A stretch of DNA of 64,000 nt from Pseudoclavibacter caeni (GCF_008831125.1 NZ_WBKA01000006.1:51370-115369), one strand, 5' to 3'. Shown: positions 42,085 through 52,954, counted from the stretch's first letter. A program made the numbers and translations. The notes: a model not told the origin generated them from the sequence alone.

Positions 42085-45000
42085 TCACTCGGGGTCGGCC
42101 GTCCCCGTCTCCGCCGAGTCGACCGGGCCGGCGGACGCGGCGTGCCGGGCGGCCCGCCGCTCCGCATGCCCCTCGACGAGCCAGTACAGCGCCGGCAGCA
42201 CCGCGAGCGTCAGCAGGGTCGACGAGACCAGACCGCCGATGACCACGAGCGCCAGCGGCTGCGAGATGAACCCGCCGTGGCCGGTGATGCCGAGCGCCAT
42301 CGGCAGCAGCGCGAACACCGTGGCCGCCGCGGTCATCAGGATCGGCCGCAGTCGACGCGAGGCACCCTCCAGGAGCGCGGTGTGCACGGCCATCCCCCGG
42401 GCGCGGAACTGGTTGACCAGGTCGATGAGCACGATCGCGTTGGTCACCACGATGCCGACGAGCATGAGCAGGCCCACGAGCGAGGCCGCACCGAGCGGGG
42501 TGCCGGTGATCAGCAGGGCGGCCAGCGCCCCGGTCGCGGCGAACGGGATCGACACCAGCAGCAGCAGCGGCTGGCGCAGCGACCGGAACGTGGCCACCAT
42601 GATGACGTACACGATCAGAATCGCGGCCAGCAGCGCGAGGCCCAGGCTGCGGAACGCGGAGCTCTGCTCGCTGAGCACCCCGCCCACAGCCGCGTCGGCC
42701 CCGGCAGGCAGCTCGGTCTCGTCGAGCACGCGGCTGACCCCGGCGGAGACGGTGTTGAGGCTCTCGCCCGCCGGGGTGATCGTGATCGTCGCCGACCGCC
42801 GCCCCCGCTCGCTGGAGATCGAGCGGGGCACCTGCTCCATCGTCACGTCGGCGAGCGTGTCGAGCCGCACGTCGCCGGTCGGGGTGGTGATCGTCAGCGC
42901 GCGCAGCGCGTCGACATCCTGCGGCTGGTCGGCCTCGCGCACGACGATCGAGACGTCCGTCGAGTCGATCTGCGCAGTCGCGGCCTGCTGGGGGTTCATC
43001 ACCGCGGAGACGGCGCCGATGATCTGCGCCTCGGTCATGCCGTGCTCGGCGGCGACGTCGCGGCGCACCGCGACGTGCACCGTGTCGATGTCGCTGGCGA
43101 GGCTGCTCTCGATGCCGGCGACGTCGTCGACGTCCTGCAGCCCGGTCATGAGGACGTCGGTCGCCGCGGCGAGCCGCTCGTCATCCGGGGCGGTCACGTC
43201 GATCGTGACGTCGTTGGACACCCCGCTCGCGCCGGAGGTCGACAGACTCAGGTCGTCGGCGTCCGGCTGCGCGTTGAGCACGGCGCGCAGGTCCTGCTGC
43301 ACCTGCTCCGCGTCGGCGTCGTCAGCGTAGGCGATCTGGAAGCTCGTCGAGTCGGCCCCACCGCCGCCCAGGAACGACGCGGCGGTCAGCCCGCCCGAGC
43401 TGCCGATCGTGGTGGCCACGGTCTCGACGCCCGCGACGTCGCGCAGGGCGCTCTCCAGCGGCTCAGCGCGGCGCTGGGCCGCCTCGAGGCTCGTGCCGGA
43501 GGGCAGCCGCTGAGTGACGGAGGCGGTGGTCTCGCCGCTGTCGCCGATGAAGTTCGTCTGCATGAGCGGGGTGAGAGCGAGGGTCGCGCCGAGCACAGCG
43601 ACCGCGGCGATGACAGTGACCCACGGGTGCGCGAGCACCCCGCGCAGCACGGGCTCATACCCGCGCTGCAGCCGGGTGCGCTCCTCCCCGGCGAGCACGG
43701 CGGAATGGTCCCGCTCGCGGCGCGCGACCGGATCGGCGGATGCCGCCCGGCCCCCGGCGTCGGCCGCGACGGACGTGTCGTCGCCCCGGGCCCGCCCCGT
43801 GTCGGCCGCGTGGCGCCGCGCCCGCAGGAACCAGTAGGCAAGCACCGGCACGATCGTCAGGGCGACGAGCAGCGAGGCGAGCAGGGCGATGACCACGGTG
43901 AACGCGAACGGCCGGAACAGCTCGCCGACGACCCCGCCGACGAAGCCGACCGGCAAGAACACCGCCGCCGTGGTGAGCGTCGACGCGGTGATCGCGCCGG
44001 CCACCTCGCGCACGGCGCGCAGGATGACCCGGGCCCGGTCGCCATCCGGGTCGTGCTCCATGTGCCGGTTGATGTTCTCGATGACGACGATCGCGTCGTC
44101 GACGACGCGGCCGATCGCGATCGTGAGAGCACCCAGGGTGAGCACGTTGAGTGAGTAGCCGACCGCCTCGATGCCGATGAAGGTGATGAGCAGCGACAGC
44201 GGGATCGAGATCGCGGTGACGAGCGTCGAGCGCGCCGAGAGCAGGAAGACGAGGATGACGAGCACGGCGAAGACGAGGCCGAGCATGCCCTCCGTCGTCA
44301 GAGACGAGATCGACTGCTCGATCGAGGGCGCCTGGTCGTAGATGACCGACAGCGACACGTCGTCGCCCGCGTTCGCCTGCAACGTGGCCAGGTCGTCGGC
44401 GATCGCGCGCGAGACAGCGACGGTGTTGCCCTCCGCCTTCTTCGTCACCTGGATGGTGACGGCCGGCTCGCCGTCGACCCGGCTGATGCCCGTCTGGGGC
44501 GCCTGGACGAGCTCCACCGCGGCCACGTCACCGAGCCGCACGGGCGCCACGGCGGCGGATGTCGCGGTCGCCCCCGCCTGGGACACGCTCGACGCGCTCG
44601 TGGTCGCGCTCGTCGCGGCGGGCAGCAGCGGCAGGTCCGCCACGTCATCCGTGGAGGTGTAGCGGCTGCCGACACGCACGGAGAGGTCGAGGTCGCCATC
44701 GGTGACCTGGCCGGCGCCGGCGACCACGCCGTCTGCCTGCAGCGCCTGAGTGATCGAGGCCGCGGTGAGGCCGTGCGCCTGCAGCGCCTCGGGGTCCGGG
44801 GTGACACGGATCTCGCGGCTGCCGCCGCCCATCACCGTCGCCTGGGCCACCCCGTCGAGGCGCTCGATGTCGGCGGTGACGTTCTCGCGCACCCGGTCGG
44901 CGACGTCCACGGGGTCAAGCGTGGACGACGAGGCGGCGAGCATCACCACGGGCATGTCCGAGGTGGAGCCGCTGGCGATGACGGGGTCGAGCCCGTCCGG

Positions 45001-45360
45001 CAGCTGCGCGGAGATGCGGCTGACCGCCTGACGCACCTTCTGCTCGGCATCGACGCGGTCGGTGCCGAACGCGAACTCGACGGTGACCGTGGACGAACCG
45101 GTCGTGGAGGTCGAGGACGTGGACTCGATGCCCTCGACGCTCTGCACCGCCGTCTCGATCGGCGTGCTGATCTGGGTGTCGACCACATCCGGCGCGACCC
45201 CCGCCTCGGTCGACTGGACCACCACGATCGGCAGCTCGACGTCGGGCATGAGCTCCTGCCGGGCCCCGGTCATCGCCACGACGCCGAAGACCGCGGCGAC
45301 GACGGTGATCAGGGCGATCAGCGCCCGGTTGCGCAGGCTCAGTCTGGTCAGTGCGGACAT
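42085..45360 (-). CDS. RND-family efflux permease (HAE1/AcrB-like)
   Basis: The 1091-residue protein has the RND arrangement: helix 1 (about 11-30), a large extracellular domain, six helices, a cytoplasmic linker with an Arg/Asp-rich insert near residues 510-560, helix 7, a second extracellular domain and five helices. The proton-relay pair is seen in GRVVDDAIVVIENINRHM in helix 4. It resembles the Gram-positive exporters such as Bacillus SwrC more than the MmpL type. No membrane-fusion protein or outer-membrane partner is near. The GTG/ATG choice at 45360 (MSALTRLSLRNRALIAL) agrees with family starts. Confidence 0.92.
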   Translation of the reverse strand: MSALTRLSLRNRALIALITVVAAVFGVVAMTGARQELMPDVELPIVVVQSTEAGVAPDVVDTQISTPIETAVQSVEGIESTSSTSTTGSSTVTVEFAFGTDRVDAEQKVRQAVSRISAQLPDGLDPVIASGSTSDMPVVMLAASSSTLDPVDVADRVRENVTADIERLDGVAQATVMGGGSREIRVTPDPEALQAHGLTAASITQALQADGVVAGAGQVTDGDLDLSVRVGSRYTSTDDVADLPLLPAATSATTSASSVSQAGATATSAAVAPVRLGDVAAVELVQAPQTGISRVDGEPAVTIQVTKKAEGNTVAVSRAIADDLATLQANAGDDVSLSVIYDQAPSIEQSISSLTTEGMLGLVFAVLVILVFLLSARSTLVTAISIPLSLLITFIGIEAVGYSLNVLTLGALTIAIGRVVDDAIVVIENINRHMEHDPDGDRARVILRAVREVAGAITASTLTTAAVFLPVGFVGGVVGELFRPFAFTVVIALLASLLVALTIVPVLAYWFLRARRHAADTGRARGDDTSVAADAGGRAASADPVARRERDHSAVLAGEERTRLQRGYEPVLRGVLAHPWVTVIAAVAVLGATLALTPLMQTNFIGDSGETTASVTQRLPSGTSLEAAQRRAEPLESALRDVAGVETVATTIGSSGGLTAASFLGGGGADSTSFQIAYADDADAEQVQQDLRAVLNAQPDADDLSLSTSGASGVSNDVTIDVTAPDDERLAAATDVLMTGLQDVDDVAGIESSLASDIDTVHVAVRRDVAAEHGMTEAQIIGAVSAVMNPQQAATAQIDSTDVSIVVREADQPQDVDALRALTITTPTGDVRLDTLADVTMEQVPRSISSERGRRSATITITPAGESLNTVSAGVSRVLDETELPAGADAAVGGVLSEQSSAFRSLGLALLAAILIVYVIMVATFRSLRQPLLLLVSIPFAATGALAALLITGTPLGAASLVGLLMLVGIVVTNAIVLIDLVNQFRARGMAVHTALLEGASRRLRPILMTAAATVFALLPMALGITGHGGFISQPLALVVIGGLVSSTLLTLAVLPALYWLVEGHAERRAARHAASAGPVDSAETGTADPE

Positions 45361-45586
45361 GGCGCTCCTCGCCTCTCACGGCTCGTGGCACGGCGCCCCG
45401 AGCAGTCTCGCCGACGTCCGCTCGACAGGCGGACGGAGATGACGCCATTCTTCCACAGCGCGGCGGGGCCGACCGACGGTTCCGGGACACATGCCACATG
45501 CGTGATAGACTGCCGCTCAGTCTGTGTCGGGTGCCCTCCGCGCCCGGGCACGCCAGCCGAGGAGATCATGACAGGAGGTCTCGTTC

Positions 45587-45778
45587 ATGGGACGCGGCCG
45601 CCAGAAGGCGAAGCACACGAAAGTCGCCCGCCAGCTCAAGTACAACGTTCCCGCCACCGACTACGAGGCGCTGGAGCGCGAGCTGCGCAGCAGCGCGCAT
45701 CACGACGAGTCGGCGGAGGAGGACTGGAACGCCTACCACTACCCCGCCGAGGATGATCGGGAGGACGACGAGCGCTGA
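45587..45778 (+). CDS. DUF3073 family small protein
   Basis: The 63-residue protein begins MGRGRQKAKHTKVARQLKY, the DUF3073 hallmark, and ends in an acidic stretch. The family is restricted to actinobacteria and is nearly always next to purM/purF, as here, yet its function is unknown. The basic head and acidic tail suggest nucleic-acid or ribosome binding. CAGGAGG lies ten bases before ATG, and a TAGACT -10 box is at about 45507. A classical terminator follows. Confidence 0.92.
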   Translation: MGRGRQKAKHTKVARQLKYNVPATDYEALERELRSSAHHDESAEEDWNAYHYPAEDDREDDER

Positions 45779-45800
45779 GCGCCGCCCGTCCCGCGTGACG

Positions 45801-45831
45801 AACCGCCCCGCCTGAACCGCGGGGCGGTTTT
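45801..45831 (+). terminator. Intrinsic terminator after DUF3073
   Basis: Arms of 11 bp (45801-45811 and 45819-45829) with a 7-base loop are followed by TTTT and CTCTC. It is the only terminator in the window with a real T tract. Confidence 0.85.
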
Positions 45832-45834
45832 CTC

Positions 45835-46941
45835 TCATTCCCCGGCGAACGTCCCGACCAGCCGCACGCCGCCCGCGTGCACGCCCTTCGCGCCGACGGT
45901 GAACCCGTCCGCGGCGAGATCCCGGGCCGCGTCCGACACCGTCCCCACTCGCCACGCGGGCACGCCCTGCGCGGTGAAGGCCGCGGCGACGGCGTCCGCG
46001 CGATCCGCGGCGACGACGGCGACCATGCCGATCCCGAGGTTCCAGGTGTCCTCGACCGCGCCAAGCTCGAACCCGCCGAGGTCGGCGAGCACCCGGAACA
46101 CGACCGGCGGACACCACGTCGCCCGGTCGATCTCCACCCACGTGCCGGAGGGCAGCACGCGCGCCACGTTCGCCGCGATGCCGCCGCCGGTGATGTGGCT
46201 GAACATGTGGACCGCCCCCCGGGTCGCCGCGCCGTCGAGCACCCGCAGCACCGGGGTCGTGTACAGCCGGGTCGGCTCGAGCAGGGCCTCCCCGATCGGT
46301 CCGCCGAGCTCGTCGACCCGGTCACCGTAGCCCACACCCGCGTCTGCGAGCACGCGCCGCACGAGTGAGTAGCCGTTCGAGTGCAGGCCGCTGGAGGCCA
46401 GGGCGATCACCGCGTCCCCGGGCCGCACCCGGCTCGGGTCGAGTCGGGCGTCGAGATCCACCACGCCGGTCGCCGCACCAGCCACGTCGTAGTCGTCCGG
46501 GCCGAGCAGGTCAGGATGCTCCGCGACCTCGCCACCGACGAGCGCCGTGCCCGTCTCACCGCAGGCCCGGGCCACGCCGCCGACGATCTCGGCGATGCGC
46601 TCCGGCACCACGTGCCCGCAGGCGATGTAGTCGGTCATGAACAGCGGCCTGGCACCGATGACCACGATGTCGTCGACGACCATGCCGACGAGATCCTGGC
46701 CGATCGTGTCGTGCCGGTCGAGCGCCTGGGCGATCGCGACCTTCGTGCCCACGCCGTCCGTGGAGGTGGCGAGCACCGGGTGGTCGAGGCCCCTGAGCGC
46801 CGCGGCGTCGAACATGCCGGCGAAGCCGCCCACGCCTCCGATCACCTCGGGGCCGTGCGTGGCCTGCACCGCGGCCTTCATCAGCTCGACGGCGCGGTCG
46901 CCGGCGGCGGTGTCGACTCCGGACTCGGCGTACAGGCTCAC
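45835..46941 (-). CDS. purM: Phosphoribosylformylglycinamidine cyclo-ligase
   Basis: The 368-residue AIR synthetase closes the imidazole ring in purine synthesis. Motifs are YAESGVDTAAGDRAVELMK, STDGVGTKVAIAQAL, GQDLVGMVVDDIVVIGARPLF, GGEVAEHPDLL and SGLHSNGYSLVRRVL. I chose GTG 46941 because GAGGAA sits six bases upstream and the product then starts MSLYAESGVD, matching the family. An in-frame ATG at 47034 overlaps the purF stop (ATGA) but would add 31 residues with rare codons and no homology. The gene follows purF on the same strand. Confidence 0.95.
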   Translation of the reverse strand: MSLYAESGVDTAAGDRAVELMKAAVQATHGPEVIGGVGGFAGMFDAAALRGLDHPVLATSTDGVGTKVAIAQALDRHDTIGQDLVGMVVDDIVVIGARPLFMTDYIACGHVVPERIAEIVGGVARACGETGTALVGGEVAEHPDLLGPDDYDVAGAATGVVDLDARLDPSRVRPGDAVIALASSGLHSNGYSLVRRVLADAGVGYGDRVDELGGPIGEALLEPTRLYTTPVLRVLDGAATRGAVHMFSHITGGGIAANVARVLPSGTWVEIDRATWCPPVVFRVLADLGGFELGAVEDTWNLGIGMVAVVAADRADAVAAAFTAQGVPAWRVGTVSDAARDLAADGFTVGAKGVHAGGVRLVGTFAGE

Positions 46942-47030
46942 GGGTTGTTCCTCGTCTCTCATGCTCATGCTGCTGTCTCGGGCGGACCGCCCGCCCGGCC
47001 ACGCGCCGCGACGGCGCGCCGGTCGCCCCG

Positions 47031-48599
47031 TCATCGGCCCTCGGCCGCGGAGAGGCGGCCGTGGGTGATGCCGGGGCGGGCCCCGGCGGCGAGCCCGTCG
47101 AGCTCGGTGTCCGGCCCCGCCTGGCAGGCCGCGGGCGCCTCATGCTCGAGCAGGTCCTTGCCGAGCTCGTCCGAGGTCGGCAGCGGGATCGGGTACCGGC
47201 CGGTGAAGCACGCGGCGCACAGCTCGCCCTCCGGCTGCTCGGTCGCAGTGATCATCCCCTCGAGACTCAGGTACCCGAGGGTGTCGGCGCCGATCATGCG
47301 GCGGATCTCCTCGACGGTCGCGCCCGAGGCGATCAGCTCGGCCCGGGAGGCGAAGTCGATGCCGTAGAAGCACGGCCAGGTGATCGGCGGCGCGGAGATG
47401 CGCACGTGCACCTCGGCCGCGCCGGCCTCGCGCAGCATCGCCACGAGGGCACGCTGCGTGTTGCCGCGCACGATCGAGTCGTCGATGACGACGAGTCGCC
47501 GCCCGCGGATCACCTCGCGCAGCGGGTTGAGCTTCAGCCGGATGCCCTGCTGCCGGATCGTCTGCGACGGCTGGATGAACGTGCGGCCGACGTACGCGTT
47601 CTTCACGAGCCCCTGCCCGTACGGGATGCCCGACTCCTGCGAGTAGCCGATCGCCGCGGGGGTGCCGGACTCCGGTGTGGGGATGACGAGATCCGCGTCG
47701 ACGGGGTACTCGCGGGCGAGGGCGCGGCCCATCTCAATGCGCGAGGCGTTGACCGAGCGGCCGTGGATCGTGGTGTCGGGCCGGGCCAGATAGACGTACT
47801 CGAACACGCAGCCGGCGCGGTGCGTCTCGGCGAAGCGCTGCGAGCGCACACCGTCCTCGTCGATCGCGATGAGCTCACCGGGCTCCACCTCGCGCACGAA
47901 GGACGCGCCGACGATGTCGAGCGCGGCAGTCTCACTGGCCACGACCCAACCGCGCTCGAGGCGGCCGAGCACGAGCGGGCGCACCCCCTGCGGGTCACGG
48001 GCCGCGTACAGCGTGTGCTCGTCCATGAACACGAGGCAGAACGCGCCGCGCACCTGCGGGAGGATCTCCATCGCGGTGGCCTCGAGCGTGTGGTCGGCGT
48101 CGCCGCTGAACAGAGCGGTGAGCACCGCCGTGTCGGTCGTGTTGCCGTGGGAGAGCTCGCCGAAGCGCTGGTCGGGGTGCAGCCGGTGCAGCAGCCGCAC
48201 GAGCTCGGCGGTGTTGGTGAGGTTGCCGTTGTGTCCGAGGGCGACGGTGCCCTTGGCGGTGCGACCGAGCGTCGGCTGCGCGTTCGCCCAGGTGGAGCGC
48301 CCGGTCGTCGAGTAGCGGTTGTGGCCAACGGCGATGTGGCCGACGAGCGTGTTCAGCGACGACTCGTCGAACACCTGCGACACCAGGCCCATGTCCTTGT
48401 AGACCATGATCTGGTGCCCGTCGGAGGTGGCGATGCCCGCCGACTCCGTGCCACGGTGCTGCAGTGCGAACAGCCCGTAGTAGGTGAGCTTGGCGACCTC
48501 CTCGCCCGGCGCCCACACGCCGAACACGCCGCATTCGTCCTTCGGGGCGTGATCCGCCTCGAGACCGTCCGGGTCGAGCATGCGGTCACCGTACGTCAC
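47031..48599 (-). CDS. purF: Amidophosphoribosyltransferase
   Basis: The 522-residue enzyme commits PRPP to purine synthesis. The N-terminal Ntn glutaminase begins at Cys23 after a propeptide (KDECGVFGVW), and the PRPP-binding motif is LVVIDDSIVRGNT. Two later cysteines (WPCFYGIDF and LCAACFTGRYP) suit the Fe-S-containing subgroup. The GTG start at 48599 has AAGGAG six bases upstream; an ORF extension to 48677 is not used. Its first 14 bases overlap the 3' end of a membrane-protein gene on the same strand. Confidence 0.96.
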   Translation of the reverse strand: MTYGDRMLDPDGLEADHAPKDECGVFGVWAPGEEVAKLTYYGLFALQHRGTESAGIATSDGHQIMVYKDMGLVSQVFDESSLNTLVGHIAVGHNRYSTTGRSTWANAQPTLGRTAKGTVALGHNGNLTNTAELVRLLHRLHPDQRFGELSHGNTTDTAVLTALFSGDADHTLEATAMEILPQVRGAFCLVFMDEHTLYAARDPQGVRPLVLGRLERGWVVASETAALDIVGASFVREVEPGELIAIDEDGVRSQRFAETHRAGCVFEYVYLARPDTTIHGRSVNASRIEMGRALAREYPVDADLVIPTPESGTPAAIGYSQESGIPYGQGLVKNAYVGRTFIQPSQTIRQQGIRLKLNPLREVIRGRRLVVIDDSIVRGNTQRALVAMLREAGAAEVHVRISAPPITWPCFYGIDFASRAELIASGATVEEIRRMIGADTLGYLSLEGMITATEQPEGELCAACFTGRYPIPLPTSDELGKDLLEHEAPAACQAGPDTELDGLAAGARPGITHGRLSAAEGR

Positions 48600-49053
48600 G
48601 GTCGCTCCTTGCGTCTTGGATGCGCTCGGGCGCGACGGCTCGAGGCCCTCGCACTCCCCTTGTCTCCAGTGTCTCACCGTGCGCCGCCTCGCGGCCAGCG
48701 CCGCCCTCGGCCGTCGCGGTGGCCCTGTCCGCGGGGGCGACCGGCGTCACCCGCTCGTGCACCGCGTCCACCAGGCGGGCCCGTCGGGCCGACACCCGGT
48801 CGATCACGAGCGCGATCACGAGCATCACGGCCACGCCCGCGAGCGCGAGCACGACGGCGAGCAGCCCGAAGGCCTGCATCGGGGAGAGCTGGCGGGTGGT
48901 CTGACTCTGGGCGTCATCAGCGGGCTGGGCCATCGCCACCAGCGACCACACGGCCGCCGCGACCACCCCGAGCACGGCGCCGAACACCGCGAACGGCAGC
49001 AGCTTCGGGGCCCGGCGCAGTCGCACCCGCACCTGTTCCGTCTGTCGCGTCAC
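48586..49053 (-). CDS. Membrane protein of unknown function upstream of purF
   Basis: The 155-residue product has two hydrophobic segments (about 18-40 and 61-85) and a charged C-terminal half of about 65 residues (cytoplasmic by the positive-inside rule) rich in Arg, Ala and Glu. No family is recognised. The GTG start is placed six bases after TAGGGT, which indicates a leaderless message. The stop lies 14 bases inside purF, so its translation probably couples to purF. Confidence 0.72.
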   Translation of the reverse strand: MTRQTEQVRVRLRRAPKLLPFAVFGAVLGVVAAAVWSLVAMAQPADDAQSQTTRQLSPMQAFGLLAVVLALAGVAVMLVIALVIDRVSARRARLVDAVHERVTPVAPADRATATAEGGAGREAAHGETLETRGVRGPRAVAPERIQDARSDRDVR

Positions 49054-49059
49054 CCCGCC

Positions 49060-49065
49060 ACCCTA
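49060..49065 (-). promoter_or_regulatory. -10 box upstream of the purF-linked membrane gene (leaderless)
   Basis: TAGGGT is six bases before GTG 49053. It probably also drives purF and purM. Confidence 0.45.
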
Positions 49066-49083
49066 CCGCACACGGGGCGGGCC

Positions 49084-49461
49084 TCAGCGCCGCAGCCCGG
49101 GCACCGGCAGCATCCCGTCGAGATGCGCGCGCACGCCGGACGCGTCGATCGCACCCGCCGCGAGCGCGTCGGCCCAGCGCACCCGGCCGCTCGCAAGGCC
49201 GAGCCAGGTGACCGCGTCCGTCTCGATCACGTTCGGCGGGGTGCCGCGGGTGTGTCGGGGCCCGGCGATGCACTGCACCGCGCCGTATGGCGGCACCCGC
49301 ACCTCGACCGCGTGGCCGGGATGCTCGTCGGCGAGCGCCTGCAGCGACCAGCGCACGGCCGTCGCGAGCACGGCCCGGGGCACGCCCTCCCCCGCCCGCT
49401 CCGCCGCGATCGCCGCGTCGAACGCGGCCAGACCCACCCGCTCGTCGATCCTGCGCACCAT
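49084..49461 (-). CDS. Sterol-carrier-family protein
   Basis: The 125-residue protein belongs to a small actinobacterial group annotated as sterol carrier family proteins, usually encoded next to purF and purD. Conserved parts are FDAAIAAERAGEGVPRAVLATAVRWSLQALADEHPGHAVEVRVPPYGAVQCIAGPRHTRGTPPNVIETDAVTWLGLASG, the last of which matches the SCP2-like core. It may bind a lipid or hydrophobic ligand; there is no direct link to purine synthesis. TAGGAT lies seven bases before ATG 49461. Much longer ORFs in this frame are antisense to purD and purC. Confidence 0.85.
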   Translation of the reverse strand: MVRRIDERVGLAAFDAAIAAERAGEGVPRAVLATAVRWSLQALADEHPGHAVEVRVPPYGAVQCIAGPRHTRGTPPNVIETDAVTWLGLASGRVRWADALAAGAIDASGVRAHLDGMLPVPGLRR

Positions 49462-49468
49462 ACCCGGG

Positions 49469-49474
49469 ATCCTA
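49469..49474 (-). promoter_or_regulatory. -10 box of the sterol-carrier-family gene (leaderless)
   Basis: TAGGAT is seven bases before ATG 49461. Confidence 0.45.
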
Positions 49475-49562
49475 TCGCCGCGCCCGCGCCCCACCGCGCG
49501 GCGTTCACCGGACGGCCCGCGCGCCCCGGCCAGCTGCCCCGACCCGCGCCCGCCGCGTCCAC

Positions 49563-49568
49563 TACGCT
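49563..49568 (+). promoter_or_regulatory. -10 box of purD (leaderless)
   Basis: TACGCT is seven bases before GTG 49576, with no Shine-Dalgarno. Confidence 0.45.
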
Positions 49569-49575
49569 GGGGGCC

Positions 49576-50850
<1,275 letters not shown>

Positions 50851-50907
50851 CCGTCGCCGTCGCCGACGGTGCGCCCGCACGACGAACACCGACCGCGAAA
50901 GGTGATC

Positions 50908-51786
50908 ATGTCCCCGACCTCCATCGACCTGCCCGGCTGGCACCACGTCTACTCCGGCAAGGTCCGCGATCTCTACGTCCCGATCAGCGCCGGGTCGCTC
51001 GACACCGCCGACCAGGTGCTCATGGTCGCCTCCGACCGGGTCAGCGCGTTCGACCACATGCTCGAGCCGCCGATCCCCGGCAAGGGCCGGCTGCTCAACC
51101 AGCTCGCCCTGTGGTGGTTCGACCGGCTCGACTTCCCCAACCACCTGCTGAGCACCGACGTGCCCGACCCGGTGGCCGGCCGGGCGATCATCGCCAAGCG
51201 CCTGCGCATGTACCCGCTCGAGGCGGTCGTGCGCGGCTATGTCGCCGGCTCCGCCTGGGCCGAGTACCGGGATCACGGGTCGATCTGCGGCGTGGCGCTG
51301 CCCGCCGGGCTCGCGTTCGGCGACCGGCTGCCTGAGCCGATCTACACGCCCGCGTTCAAGGCCCCGGCCGGCCAGCACGACGAGAACATCACCTTCGAGC
51401 AGACGGTCGACCTGATCGGCGCCGAGCCCGCCGCGCAGGTGCGCGACGCCGCCCTGACCCTGTACCGGCAGGGTGCCGGGATCGCCGAGGAGCGCGGCCT
51501 GATCATCGCCGACACGAAGTTCGAGTTCGGCGACGACCTGGGCCACCTCACCCTCGCCGACGAGGTGCTCACCTCCGACTCCTCCCGTTACTGGAGCCGC
51601 GAGGCCTGGGAGCAGGGGAAGCGCCACGAGAGCTTCGACAAGCAGATCGTGCGCGACTGGCTCACCGAGCACTGGGATCGCGCCGGCGAGCCGCCGACGC
51701 TGCCGGCCGAGATCGTCGACCGCACCGCGCAGCGCTACCGCGAGCTGTTCGAGCGGCTCACCGGCGAGCCCGCGCCGCGGGGCTGA
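50908..51786 (+). CDS. purC: Phosphoribosylaminoimidazole-succinocarboxamide synthase
   Basis: The 292-residue SAICAR synthase joins CAIR to aspartate with ATP. Family features are the phosphate loop VYSGKVRDLYV, LLMVASDRVSAFDHML-like strand, LEAVVRGYVAGSAWAEY, GLIIADTKFEFG and SRYW. The long eukaryote/actinobacteria-type length fits. AAAGGTGA precedes ATG 50908. It lies 57 bases after purD in the same direction. Confidence 0.96.
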   Translation: MSPTSIDLPGWHHVYSGKVRDLYVPISAGSLDTADQVLMVASDRVSAFDHMLEPPIPGKGRLLNQLALWWFDRLDFPNHLLSTDVPDPVAGRAIIAKRLRMYPLEAVVRGYVAGSAWAEYRDHGSICGVALPAGLAFGDRLPEPIYTPAFKAPAGQHDENITFEQTVDLIGAEPAAQVRDAALTLYRQGAGIAEERGLIIADTKFEFGDDLGHLTLADEVLTSDSSRYWSREAWEQGKRHESFDKQIVRDWLTEHWDRAGEPPTLPAEIVDRTAQRYRELFERLTGEPAPRG

Positions 51787-51891
51787 CCGCGCCGCGTCCG
51801 CCCCGACGGCCGAGCCACTAGACTTGAGGGCGTCGGGCGACGCGTCAGACACCGACACATCACTCATTCACGCACGATAGGGCGAGTCCAA

Positions 51892-52143
51892 GTGGCCAAG
51901 ATCATTGTCGAAATCATGCCCAAGCCGGAGATCCTCGATCCCCAGGGCAAGGCGGTCGCCGGGGTGCTCCAGCGCCTCGGCCACGAGCGGATCACCGGTG
52001 TGCGCATCGGCAAGCGCTTCGAGGTCGAGGTCGACGGCGAGGTCGACGACGCGCTGCTCGCGTCGATCGCCGAGGTCGCCGCCGACGTGTTCTCGAACCC
52101 CGTGATCGAGGACGTCGTCAGCGTCCGCGCCGAGGAGGCGTGA
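51892..52143 (+). CDS. purS: Phosphoribosylformylglycinamidine synthase, PurS subunit
   Basis: The 83-residue subunit bridges PurQ and PurL in the three-part FGAM synthase. It starts [22 protein letters not shown] and holds the conserved [10 protein letters not shown] strand. The GTG start suits the family length. A TAGACT box at 51819-51824 could promote purSQL with a 60-base leader. Its stop overlaps purQ (GTGA). Confidence 0.96.
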   Translation: MAKIIVEIMPKPEILDPQGKAVAGVLQRLGHERITGVRIGKRFEVEVDGEVDDALLASIAEVAADVFSNPVIEDVVSVRAEEA

Positions 52144-52931
52144 CGGTGACCGCCGCGCCCGACCGCGTCGCCCGCATCGGCGTCGTCACCTTCCCCGGTA
52201 CCCTCGACGACGGGGACGCCCGCCGCGCCGTGCGCTTCGCCGGCGCCGACCCCGTGGCCCTGTGGCACGCCGACCCCGACCTGCACGACGTGGACGCGAT
52301 CGTGCTGCCCGGCGGGTTCAGCTACGGCGACTACCTGCGCGCCGGCGCGCTCGCCACGCAGTCGCCCATCATGCGCTCGATCATCGCGGCGGCCGAGGAC
52401 GGCCTGCCCGTGCTCGGCATCTGCAACGGCTTCCAGGTGCTCACCGAGTCGCACCTGCTGCCCGGGGCGCTCGTGCGCAACGAGGGCATGCGCTTCATCC
52501 GCCGCGACCAGCCGCTGCGCATCGAGGCGACCGAGACCGCGTGGACGGGCGGGTACCGTCCGGGCCAGGAGATCGTCATCCCGATCAAGAACGCCGAGGG
52601 ACGCTACATCGCCGACGAGGCCACGCTCGACGAGCTCGAGGGCTCCGGCCGCGTCGTCGCCCGTTACCTGGGCAACCCGAACGGTTCGCTGCACGACATC
52701 GCCGGCATCGCCAACGCGGCCGGCAACGTCGTCGGGCTGATGCCGCATCCAGAGCACGCGATCGTGCCCGGGTTCGGCCCGGACATCCCGGAGCGGATGC
52801 GCTCGGGGTCGGATGGCCTGACGTTCTTCACCTCCGTGCTCGCCCGGCTGGGCATCGCCCCGGCCGCGGACCGCGTGCCCGTCGAGCACGCCCCAGACCA
52901 CCACACCGCCGACAGCGGCATCCGCGAGTGA
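52140..52931 (+). CDS. purQ: Phosphoribosylformylglycinamidine synthase, glutaminase subunit PurQ
   Basis: The 263-residue class I glutaminase supplies ammonia to PurL. Nucleophile Cys is in [13 protein letters not shown]; His and Glu lie in [26 protein letters not shown] is typical of PurQ. The C-terminal 40 residues extend past the usual end. It overlaps purS by four bases at a GTG start and ends 23 bases before purL. Confidence 0.96.
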   Translation: MTVTAAPDRVARIGVVTFPGTLDDGDARRAVRFAGADPVALWHADPDLHDVDAIVLPGGFSYGDYLRAGALATQSPIMRSIIAAAEDGLPVLGICNGFQVLTESHLLPGALVRNEGMRFIRRDQPLRIEATETAWTGGYRPGQEIVIPIKNAEGRYIADEATLDELEGSGRVVARYLGNPNGSLHDIAGIANAAGNVVGLMPHPEHAIVPGFGPDIPERMRSGSDGLTFFTSVLARLGIAPAADRVPVEHAPDHHTADSGIRE

Positions 52932-52954
52932 GCAGCGAAGGAAGCACCGGTCAC

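Noticed and set aside
46942..47034. PurM start at ATG 47034 overlapping the purF stop
   Set aside because: Although ATGA overlap suggests coupling, the extra 31 residues are non-homologous and use rare codons (AGA, CGA). GTG 46941 has GAGGAA at correct spacing and the family N-terminus.
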